DNA of 64,000 bases from Vitellaria paradoxa (Eukaryota > Streptophyta > Magnoliopsida > Ericales > Sapotaceae), in assembly GCA_019916065.1 (NCBI GenBank), contig CM034236.1, positions 21,469,508 through 21,533,507 of the forward strand. Reading direction: 5' to 3'. A program made the position numbers and the translations under genes. The first letter of the stretch is position 1. Each line of letters begins with the position of its first letter. The notes beneath the pieces were generated by a model. That model saw only the letters and a list, made by a program, of their open reading frames with translations, was not told the DNA's origin and did no database searches. This document shows positions 45,801-57,800 of the stretch, piece after piece.

Positions 45801-48800
45801 TAAGGAGAAGTTTTGGGAAGACTTGGAAGGAATGCTATTAGAGATACCTCAAGGAGAGATGGTCTTCATAGGAGGAGATTTGAACAGTCATATAGGACGC
45901 GACATAGATGGATACATAGGAGTACACGGAGGATATGATTACGGTGATAGAAATGAAGAAGGGAAGGATATTTTGGAGTTTGCAGTGGCTTATGATCTCA
46001 TGGTGACGAACACCTTTTTTAGGAAGAGAGAGGAACATCTGGTGACTTACAAGAGTGGCTCCTTAAAGACACAGATTGACTTCTTCTTAACTAAGAAAAG
46101 AGACCGTGTAGCTTGTAAAGATTGTAAAGTTATACCCGGAGAGAGCTTGACTGCCCAACATAGGTTGTTGGTCATAGATGTGCAGCTTCAAAGGTGGGCT
46201 AGAAAAAAGAAGTCGCATAGATGCTCAAAGACTAAATGGTGGAACTTAAAAGGTGATAAGCAAGCAGCATTCAAGGAAAGAGTACTAGAGGAAAACATTT
46301 GGACGGTAAATGAGAGTGCAAATATTATGTGGGATAAGGTAGCAAAGTGTATTAGGAGGGTAGGGAAAGAAGTCTTAGGAGAATCCAAAGGGAGTGCTCC
46401 GGCATAGAAAGAGGCATGGTGGTGGAACGAGGCCGTCCAAGACAAGATAAGAGTTAAAAGAGAGTGTTTTAAATCTTGGCAAAACGACCGAAATAAAGCA
46501 AACTTAGAGAGGTATAGAGAAGCTAGAAGAGAAACCAAAAAGGCAGTTAGTGAGGCTAAGGCAAAGACATTTGAGGATTTATATAGGCGACTTGACACTA
46601 AGGAGGGCGAAAGAGAGAGATTCAAGCTTGCTATATCTAGAGATAGACGGACCAAGGATTTAAACCAAATTAAATGCATTAAGGATGAGGATGAAAAGGT
46701 ATTAGTAAAGGAAGAGGAGATAAAGGAGCGTTGGAAGAGCTACTTCTAAAAGTTATTTAACGAAAGCAGTAGTAGTGACATACATTTGGGGCAGTTTACC
46801 ACTTTTAGAGAAGAATTAAATTTTATGTTCTATAGGAGAATCAGTAAAGAAGAAGTAAAGAAGTATTAAAAAGGATAAAGAATAGGAAAGCGGTTGAGCC
46901 AGATGGTATCCCTATTGAGGTTTGGAGGTGCTTAGGAGAGGATGGCATAAGTTGGTTGACAAAACTTTTTAATGTAGTGCTAAAGAGCAAGAAGATGCCT
47001 GATGCATGGAGGAAAAGTATCCTTATACCCATATACAACAACAAAGGAGATATTCAAAACTATACGAACTACCGCGGGATTAAATTGATGAGCCATACGA
47101 TGAAATTATGGGAGAGAGTTATTGAAAGAAGAGAGTTATTGAAAGAAGACTAAGAAGGATAACAAATGTTTCAGAGAACCAATTTGATTTCATGCCTGGA
47201 AGATCAACCATGGAGGCCATCTTTCTCTTGAGGAGGTTAATGGAACAGTATAGAAAAGGTCTAAAAGATTTACATATGGTGTTCATCGATTTAGAGAATG
47301 CATATGACCGGGTTCCTAAGGAGATTCTATGGAGAGTATTGGAAAAGAAAGGAGCGTGTGTCGCATATATTGAGGCGATAAAGGACATGTATGATAGAGC
47401 CATGACATCCATACGGACGACTGGTGGAAAGACTAATGAGTTCCCTATCACGATTGGTTTACATCAAGGCTCAGCGTTAAGCCCGTACTTGTTTGCTTTA
47501 GTTATGGATGAGATTACAAAACATATTCAAGATGAGGTGCCGTGGTGTATGCTATTTGCAGATGATATTGTTTTAGTAGATGAGATGAGAGAAGGAGTGA
47601 ATGCTAAGCTAGAATTGTGGCGGGATACGTTAGAGACAAAAAGGTTTAGGCTAAGCCGATGCAAGACGGAATATATGGAATGTAAGTTTAGTTAAAATAG
47701 AATAACGGGTAGTATAGAAGTAAGTTTAGGCACACAAAAGATTGTAGAGAAAGATAAATTTAGGTACCTTGGATCTATGGTGCAACAAGATGGAGGGATT
47801 GATACTGATGTAAGTCACAGGATTGAAGCTGGGTGGACCAAATGGAGGAGTGCTTCGGGGGTTTTGTGCGATCGAAAAATCCCCCTCAAGGTGAAAGGAA
47901 AGTATTATAAGGTAGCGGTTAGACCAGTGCTGCTATATGGATCAGAGTGTTGGGCAGTAAAGCATAATCATGGTCAGAAGATGGCAGTTGCGGAGATGAG
48001 GATGCTAAGGTGGATGTGCGGGATTACAAAGAAAGATGGGATTAGGAACGAAGAGATTAGGGGCAAAGTAGGAATAGCACCGATTGAAGATAAAATGAGA
48101 GAAAACGATTAAGATGGTTTGGCCATATTAGAAGGCGTCCAGCAGAGGCACCTGTTAGAAGGTGTGAAAGTATGGAGATTACCAGGAGTAGGAGAGGTAG
48201 AGGAAGACCTAAGAGAAGCTGGAAAGAAACCATTAAACATGACCTGACCTACCTAGATTTATCGGAGGACATGCCCCTAAACAGATCTAATTGGCGTCGA
48301 CAAATCCATATAGCCGACCCCTCCTAGTGTGAAAAAGCTTGGTTTGGTTTGGTTTGGTTTGGTTTATGCCTTATCTCCCTCCCCTCATAGTTTACTAAAC
48401 CGATCAGTGAACGAAATTTTCTTTACCCCTTCTCCTTATTATCGGTACTACTGCTGATCATTGGTATCCCTGAATCTAGATTACCTCCATATGTTTTCAA
48501 TGGCCCCAATCAATTTATTCAACTCCTTATATCCTACACAAGAAACTCGTAGCATCCTCTTCGCTAACTAAACTCTACTCAACAGGCAATTAAAAACCGC
48601 AGCCTCTTCATCAGACGATTCCCAACAACATTCCCGCTTTTCACTACCTTTAACTGATCATTTTAAATAGGCTAGTGGCTATACTCCACAAGCTCCACGT
48701 CTAATTCTGTCCCTACAAACTCTAATGTTAACATTCCTAGCTCCTTACTAACAGTATGACAATGTACCTCATCCCCCTCTAATGTCCTCACCTCTAATAG

Positions 48801-51800
48801 CTTTTTCCCAACCATTTCTACTTCATCTGAGAAGCAAAGATGAGGAGGAAAAACAAGGAGGATGGAGAAGACCCCAAATAGAGCTCTGCAATCCACCCAG
48901 AAATATAAGAGTTGGAAATGGATGAGGACAACCCACCTGGATTTGGGCCCATTATAATTAGACTAAATTGGAGACCATTGTTGATTAACAGCTTGTGGGG
49001 CTTGAAAAGCTTGAATGGTCCCAAATGCAAGGTCTTTGATTCTCTATAGCATCTCAGCCCAATCTGATTGGAAGCCCACAATTCCTTTTCCACTAGCAAC
49101 GCCTTAAATCAATTACAAATTCAAAACGCTGGCCCATAACTTTTTTTAACCTTTAAGCCTAATTCCTTTTCTCGACTTAACAACCAACCACTTAAGACTC
49201 CCGACTAAAAAAATTGGATCTGACCCATGAATCCAAAACATCTGTCACATGTTGTTTATGTCCTCCAAACTCTTCCGTTGCATGTCATGTGCTCTACTGC
49301 CCCAGACTTGGCTTCTTCTTTGCTCCAATATCACTCTTTGATGATAGGGCTTTTCCAGACTTCTTTTTTTTCTTTTTCACCCATAATGGAACATCATGCA
49401 CCAAATCACCTATCACTATTTTCACGGACCCTGCAATTCTTCTTCCATTGCCTTTCAACTTGATTCTAGCCCACCGGCGGTGTTCTAAACTCCTCATCGT
49501 GTCATCTGCTGCTAGAGAACCGCCGCACAAATCTCTAATGCTCTTGAATCATTTCCCCATCGATGCACTGCTAGACCAAAATCCTTCACCCAAACCTCCT
49601 GTTGCTCCCGCTCTTGAATCATTTCCCCATAGATGCGCCGCTAGACCAAAATCCTTCACCCAAACCTCCTATTGCTCCCACCCAGACCTCAAACAGAGGC
49701 CCCATTCATGCCAATCATCAATCAACAATGAGTATCCACGCAAACTTTACTTTCCTTTTTTGCTTTCACTACTAACCCCAGTGATGGGAAAACAAATAGG
49801 AACTCCTTTTTCCCCAAATCTTTCACCTAAAACCCTCCAGGCATCTTCCAAAAATTGTTGATCCACCAATGCACCTCATTGACCTCCACCAAGCCTGCCC
49901 ATGTTCCACCAAAGCCGCCAATCAAGCAACAACTCATATACTCATGACTCTTGACACAATCTTCCCCTCCTATCATCAAAACTCTCTCTCCATTTTTCAA
50001 CTACCCTATATCTGCGATTTAAATTCGGCCAACACTGAAGCAACGTAGCCTCAACTAAATATTTATTCACTAAGTTGTCATTCTCTTTCCACTAGGATCA
50101 AAATAAAATAGTGCCTTCACAAAATAGAACCAACCTCTACTCACTTCCTCGGGGATATAAACACAAGATCGACCTTAAGGCGAGAACAGTTTGAGCGCCA
50201 TGACACATTCTCCCCTATTCCAAAGTCTGGAGCACATAATGGTTCGATTTCCACTTGATAATCTTCCCAACTATTGCTTGCCTCCTACTTTCTAAGATGC
50301 TCTGTGGCAGAACATCATCACTGGGCCTCTTCCTCAAATATCAGGATCAACTGTTAGAAACCCCTCCCACTCATAGATTCTAATCGTGTCGCTGTGAATC
50401 TCATTGGCGACTATATTGATTGTGGTGAATCCACATTGTAGCATCCTTCAGCTTTTTGGAGCTTCTGCGTAACTTTTCTATAGCTAAAGACCCAAGTTAG
50501 GAAACGCTAACCCAAAATTCGAAAGCTCTAAAGACAAACCCCTTTTTTCGCTTCTCTTAAGGAGCATATTTGGTTTTTGAATTAAATAAGATAATGATCT
50601 TCATATCTTGCCTTTTTTAATGTCTAAAGATATCACATGCAATTTATGGAAAAATCTATGTGGATATTAGAGGCTATTACATGGAGGTTCCACAAACTTA
50701 TCATGCACATATTAAAAAGCAAGAAAATTCTCATGAAGTAGGTGATGTTCCTACTTTCAACAGTTAAAAAACAATTACTTAAAAAAAAAAAAAAGAACTT
50801 CCAACTCCAGTGAACTGACCCCAAAAAAAAAGGGTATAAACCTCCAAAAAGCAACTGGAGAAGGAAAAAATGATTTTGACATACCATGGCTCATTGCACA
50901 AGTTGTACTGTATTGTGACTTCTCGTACAAATCTTTGTTGCCGTAATGCATTCTGAAGAGTAAGAAACAACAGTTAAGCTGAATATTGTTTATGAAACCA
51001 AAATTTATACATATGAACACAATTGAAAGAAGCAAATCACTAAAAATTATGAACATACATGAAAGCAAAACTAGAAGTTAGACCTAAACCCAACCAAGTA
51101 TCAAAATGTCTTTTTGGTAGGTTGTTTCAATTAGCACGGAAATAGAAATATTTAGAGAACATTTCGCAAACGACAAAAAAGAAAAGGAGAATATATAATT
51201 ACATAAGAATATTTAGAAGTATATCTTGAAATCTTTCTAAATGTATAAAAGCCAATAATTTATTATTTTGGTATTTCAGATTATAGCACAGGTTTTGGTT
51301 CGAATAGAGTTTGGAATATACAGTTACGAAGAAATATGAATGACTGGGAATTGGATAGCTTCTGGTTACTAATGGAACTACTTTATTCTTTACAGATGGA
51401 AGACATAGAAGATGCATTGATATGGAAGAAGTCAAAACATAATATTTTCACTGTGAAGTCCTTTTATTTATCTTTACAGGGAGGAAAGAAGGAAGCTTTT
51501 CCTTGGAGGAAATTATGGAAAACTTCGGTTCCCACAAGGATCATTTTCTTTTCCTAGTGTACAGCGAGGGGGAGGATTTTAACTATGAATAATCTAAAAC
51601 TAAAGAGTTACTCTATAGCTAATAGATGTTCTTTATGTCTCAGACATGAAGAATAAATTGACCATCTGTTCTTTCATTGCATTTGGTCTGTTGAACTATG
51701 GAGTCTAACCCTTTCATGTTTTGGAGTCCAAATGTGCTTCCCCGAAAACCTCAAGAGCTTTCTTTTAGCATGGTGGGGACAATCATTAGGAAAGAGGAAG

Positions 51801-54800
51801 AAAAAGATATGGAATTTGGTTTCCTTTTGTTTATTTTGGTTGATTTGGAAGGAAAGAAATAGGAGGATATTTGACAACATAGAGATGACTGTTTTGCGTG
51901 CCAAAAGTTTATTTCTTTCTTGTTTGTACAGTTGGGTAGAAGAGAGAAGAGAGATTGATCTTTGTTCCTTTATACATTTTGTTGCTAGCATGTAGTGATT
52001 AGGGGAAAACTATAATTTGTTTCTTTCTTTTAGCATTTCTTCGATGCTTTTAATAAAACTTGCTTATCTTTTCAAAAAAAAAAAATTTATTATTTTGGTA
52101 TACTACATTGCATTTTCGTGTGTTTAATGTGCTTCAACTAAGAATTCTTCTTTTCTTTTTATTTTTTTTTTTTCAAAACTTACAAAAATAAACTCATCAC
52201 CCTATACAATGACAACTCCTTATATTCAAAAACTCTGCTATATGTCTCCCTCCAGATAAGCCATAGCAAATAAAAAGAAGCCCTATTTCAGCTCTACTTC
52301 TGCAGATTAGAAGACTTAAACCCCACCACGAACTGAGCACACATTTCATGTCCCGTGAAAATACTCATTGAACTCAACAACTATTCAAAAGCATGTTACA
52401 TACGCCTCTGGACCGAGGATAATGAATAAATAAATGGTCTATAGATTTCTCCTCTCCTTTAAACAAGATACATCTATGTGCTCATGCATGCCCTCATATT
52501 TGAAAGTAATCAACAGCTAGATTCTTCCCACAAGCAACATGCCAAGTGAAAAAAAAAAAAAAAAAATGGGCACTTTTGGAGTCACCCCTTTTTTCCACAC
52601 TTTGGTCCGTTGGAAATTTTTATCTCTATTACCCATCAAGAATTTATCAAATGCTTCACCTTGTAGCTTCCCAAATTTGAAAGGCCCAATTTCACCTCAT
52701 CCACCCCTCCCTCAAATGGAATTGCTGCACCACCTGCAAAGGAGCTACTAATCTCTTCATTTCCCAATCACAAAGATTCCCCTGAAGAATGACATTCCAT
52801 GACTGACTTCGCCCATTACTATCCACAAACTTTGCTACTGAAGCTCCTATGTCTCTGGCAAGATAAATTCTTCAAGCTACCTTTGGACGTCCAATTATGA
52901 ACCCAAAATTTTTTTTTTGTTCTCCATTTCTAAGATGCCATATGAAAGGGTTACTTACCTCCTTCCTGCATCTCCTTATGCCCTTCCACAATCCCACCCC
53001 ATGAGCGACTATGACTTTCTTCAATCCCCAGTCCCTCCACTCCACCCCATACTTGGAAGAAATCACCTTCCACTAAAGCCTATCCTATACTTAAGCAAAC
53101 CACCACACCCACTTCCCTAGCAAAACAACATTAAGTTGCTCAAGAAAAGAAACAATCTTTTATGTTTTGGTTTGAACCTCAACAGTTTTGTTGATTTTCA
53201 GATTGTAAATTTCTTCTCACAAGTTAAAGCACACAAGTATCGTGTAGCTAATATAAGTTTGGGGTAGTATTTGACAATTGCATACAGCACAACACATGGG
53301 CTGACAAACAAATCAAAAAGAAGACGACCCTACAACTGGAACATTAGAAGAAAAGAAACAATTTTCAGTTTGGTTTTGTTTTAGTTATGCACACCCCTAG
53401 CCTGAACTTGGAACAACCCCATGGCTACTTGTGTGGCACTACTCTATATTGCATCACAATCTACCAGAAAAATCATTTTCAAATGACACCCACTGCAAGT
53501 GAGTTCCTTTATCGTTCTATGTCAGAGCCCAGCTAGTTCCTAACATGATAAGCTATAATAATTATCTGGAACCATTCTTTCAGCGAACATTCTATTACAG
53601 CTGGTTATCAAATGAAATTTTCCTAATGTCATGCATTTTATGCTCCATGGGCAACAGAAATGGCCTACATTGTCAGGACAAACCTTACTAACAAAGCATA
53701 AAATGAGATAGGGCAGACTTGCTAACAAAGCATAAACTGAGCACATGTATGTACAAATTAAAAAAATAAAAGTAGAATAAACAAATCAAACTTGATTTCT
53801 CATAATTCACCTAATAATCTGAACTGACCCAACCTATCAAACATGAGAATGAAGCGAGATATTTTAGACTATATACAATGGTATATAGCAATATTCCCTT
53901 TGTAAATACATGATAAAAAGGTCAAAAAACAGACAACAGTCAAGAACCTCAAGACTGTTTACAAATTATAAAACCAAAATTGAAGCATCAATGCCAGAGA
54001 TTGAAAAAAAACTTGACAAAAATAAGGAATCAGCCCAAAACATTGAATGCAGATAGCTAACATATTTCAAAAGTACACATGCAAGTGCAATAAATAACTC
54101 AAATCAATTATGAAGTACCGAAGCTGCAGCCCGCGTAGTCATTGTACGTTCCACTGCTACTGGAGCAAGAGTTGGCTCCACCGTTGACGTATGGGTCAGA
54201 CATGGTTCAAGATCAATTGAACCACCTCCTTTCTGGCAGAAAAATGATGATAAACAATAGGCAGAACCATCAATAAACAGCGTAAAAAAATGGCCAACTG
54301 CAATACGTAAATTCCATGCGTTGGTAGTACAAAGCTGAGCCAATGGATAAAAATAAAAGAAACCATCACATATGGAACTGTTGGTGAATTAATGGCACAC
54401 AATCACTAAATCAACAAAACCATCTTTTACAAACAAAAGGCAAAGGCAGCAATGACAAGAAAATTAACATTTTTTTATAAGGAAGCCAACAAATTAAATT
54501 TTCAAAAAATGTATAATGCAGAGGAAAGAGAGTATAACAAGAAATGCTGCTCACCTTCACAATGCAACACCTCTCAACACGATAACTACAACCAATGGCA
54601 GCACCCCAGGCACGGGACCTGACGTTGTTTCTCAGTGTAGAAATGTAGGCTAGAAAAAATGACAGAATCACATATGAATAAAGTAAGTTCAGAAGACAAA
54701 GTAACCATAAATACAATACAAGGAAATGTAAAATGCCGCGCACAGAGGTCTTGAGGAAAGGGGAAAATAGGTCCGGCCATTATTCTATATGCTGCTTTTC

Positions 54801-57800
54801 CTATAGAAGTAAAGTTTAGAAGAATTATACACTTGACCCTCAAGGTTGGGCCTTAAAAACTCTTTTCTTCTCTTTTACTTAACCATGGCTTTGCACAATT
54901 GGTCATCATTTCATCACGCTCATGCATCAAATTATTTGACCTTTATCCACTCAATGCATCTATAATCTTTATATATTGGAATTTTTTAGAAGAATTTCAT
55001 GTCGATTGTGATTTTCATGCTCCGTAACATGTGGTGACTTCATTTGACATTACGGTTCTGTTTGCCAACCCAAAATAAGTTGTCATATTCTAGGATACTT
55101 TTTATCTTATATGCATTTTTTCCTTACTTGTTTGGTATCTTTTAGGCATGTTATTCGCATTTAAAAAATGCTTAAAGATACCCAAAAAAAAAAAAAAAAA
55201 AAAACATATAACACAAAGAAAATATAGGTGCAGCCTATATTTAGTGATTCAATCATTTCAAATTTGAAAGATCTTGGAAGACTGGCCCCTATTTTTTCTT
55301 TTCTTTTTTTTTTTTTTTTTGTCTTGCTGTTGTTTTAATAAAAAATATCGAAAATACTGTCCAAATAAAAATATTTGCTAGAATACTGTTAATGAAAATG
55401 CACTTTCATAACGCGTTTTCATTAAGCCTAAAAACACAATTTCATTTTGCGTTTTCTCTGTATTTTGGTTGGCCCCAAAAAAGCAGTCATTTTGCATTTT
55501 ACCCCAGCTAGAAAACGTGATTTGATTGCGTGTTTTCTGTGTAATCATATTTGGTTACACTTCACATCCTCAAACACAAACACTGTCTCTCTCTGAACAC
55601 TGAGCTCGCCCAAGGTCAGCGCCTGCCGTCACCCCTCAGCGCCACTGCCCATCACCACATTTTCATTAATCTGAATACTGCTTTGAACAGAGGATACCTA
55701 GAAGACAGGAAGAAACTGATCATCTTTCCATGGCAAGGCTTTCTACTACGAAGAATAAAAATCCATTTCGTGTCTGCAATGCAGCAGTACAACTCTCCGT
55801 TGCGGTACCTATCAGTTTGAGCTGCTATCCATCTGAACAAACCCTTGAGTTGCTATTTCTGAATCAAAGAATGCATTTTATTGATTTCCGCAATCTCTTC
55901 CCTATCATTTGATTTGGATAGATCAAAGAATCCCACTACTACAGCTAGATTTGCCAATCCCCTGAGCCTTCTGTTCTTCCCATACCACTCGACTAATCTG
56001 GGATGTGAATCATATTAACATAGAAAATGCTGCACTTTAATTCAATCTATTCCACAGAAGGTGCATAATCAAAATGCACTTTCTGGCTGGGGCAAATCCC
56101 AAAATGAAAGTACATTTTTGGGCAACCAAAATCCAAAGATAATGCAAAACGAAACTGCATTTTTAGGCTTAATGAAAACACGTTATGAAATTGCATTTTG
56201 ATTAATAGTATTCTGATAAATATTTTCATCTGGACAGTATTTTTTATATTTTTTATTAAAACAACAGCAAGACAAAAAAATTCCCCCTCGTTGACTTGTT
56301 CTAATATGTTTAGAAATGGATATTTGGGGGATCATATGATACGCTGACTAATTCTTTGGGTTATGTTCGATGATTAGAAAGGTTTTATGATTTAATTCCT
56401 CTCTTCATACACTTCACTCTCAACACAATGTACTAGTTGGAGTTCTCTCTGTAAAGCATGAACAAAGAATACAATTGAAAAGGTTTTCTTTCAAGTTTTT
56501 AAAGAATTTACAATTTATATATAGATGACTCTGCATTGTGCATACTGCTTGGAAAATAATTTTATTTTGAAAAATTTATAAAATCATAAATATATTTTTA
56601 ATTTTTTATATGATTAGGCACTTTACGACATGGCGCATACTCAGGAAATTGACATGGCACTTTACGACACATTGACATGATAATTTTAAGATAGACCATG
56701 TCACAACAAGACTGGAGCACAACAACGAATAAAATATTATATGAAAGTAATAACAATTTATACATTTCTCATATTAAAAAAAATTATAAATCTATTTTAC
56801 ACTCAATCCATAAAAAAAAAAAAAAAAAAATCGGGGTCTTAAATCTATTTTATCTATAAATAAATTGAAAATTTTGGGTCTTAAAATTTATGAAACAGAC
56901 AACTCAATGCATGAGGCTCCCCCCATGCAAGGTGTGTAATTTAACATTATCATTTTTCTCCATGTTTTAACCAAATTATTACCACTCCTTATTTCCTCTC
57001 TTTTTCTTCACCAATCCTATATCTTGTGAGTCATCCCTTGTATAATCAAATTGCACGTTCTTATAGTACACAAACATGCATTTAGATGGTTTGTTATTAA
57101 GGAAGTTGTAGAATCAAATCAAGCCCATCAAAACCCCAACGAATCAAGATGCTTGGTTTCAAATGGCAGCAGTAGTGTGGGAATTAGGAAGTTTAGCATA
57201 TAGAGAGTAAGAAATGAAAATGATTGAGAGGAGGAGACAGATCCAGGTGGTCCATATGCACTTCAGATTAGGGCAAAAATTAGATGGGGGAAAAAAAAGG
57301 AGAATGTAGTTGTAATTGTCACCTAAAAAAATGAAGGAAAAGTTAAGAATCATCAGCACAAGCTTCACTTGACAAAATCATATACATATTTCCCATATGC
57401 TCACCCACTCAAGAAGCATGAAATGTCGTACCCAAGTAAACACTTTAGGACCACTTAGCTACTATGTCTCCTCACGTAAACCTCAGTTCCATTTCAAAAT
57501 CTATACGTAAAGTATTTACCAGCGCACCAAGTGCAAGCCCTTACAAGATCATACGTATATGCAGTAGAATGTAGAAGTCAAAAATCTATCCTTGAAATGC
57601 CCTGAAGTTCTGAAGCATGAACCTGAGTAAGAAAGGAAGATTTTGCATGTAACTTACAATCTTGAGGAGGTAGCACTCTAATGGTTGCACGTAACTCCTG
57701 GATGGCAGCTGGAGGAGGAGAGGCAGTGGGGCGACAGTAACCAGTGTGCATGAGAACTAAAAAACAGCAAGTCATGGTAGTCACTTCATGCCACCAAATT

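Larger units (their letters stand above)
44220..50560 (-). mobile_element. Degenerate L1 LINE split by an RTE insertion
   Basis: Minus strand, right to left. Near 50200-49300 there is an ORF N-terminal region with [20 protein letters not shown] and [12 protein letters not shown] (DUF4283-like block of plant L1). Then come stop-rich sequence (to 48383), the RTE insert (45182-48364), endonuclease-domain remnants near 44960-44750 ([20 protein letters not shown]), and the N-terminal part of RT at 44574-44230 ([32 protein letters not shown]). The later RT half is missing. Many stops show it is old. About 3.1 kb of L1 DNA remain once the RTE is removed. Confidence 0.7.

Noticed and set aside
49214..49861. 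215-codon plus-strand open frame with a Ser/Pro-rich sequence
   Set aside because: The opposite strand carries the L1 DUF4283-like block, and the frame is interrupted by a 70-bp duplication. It is a shadow.
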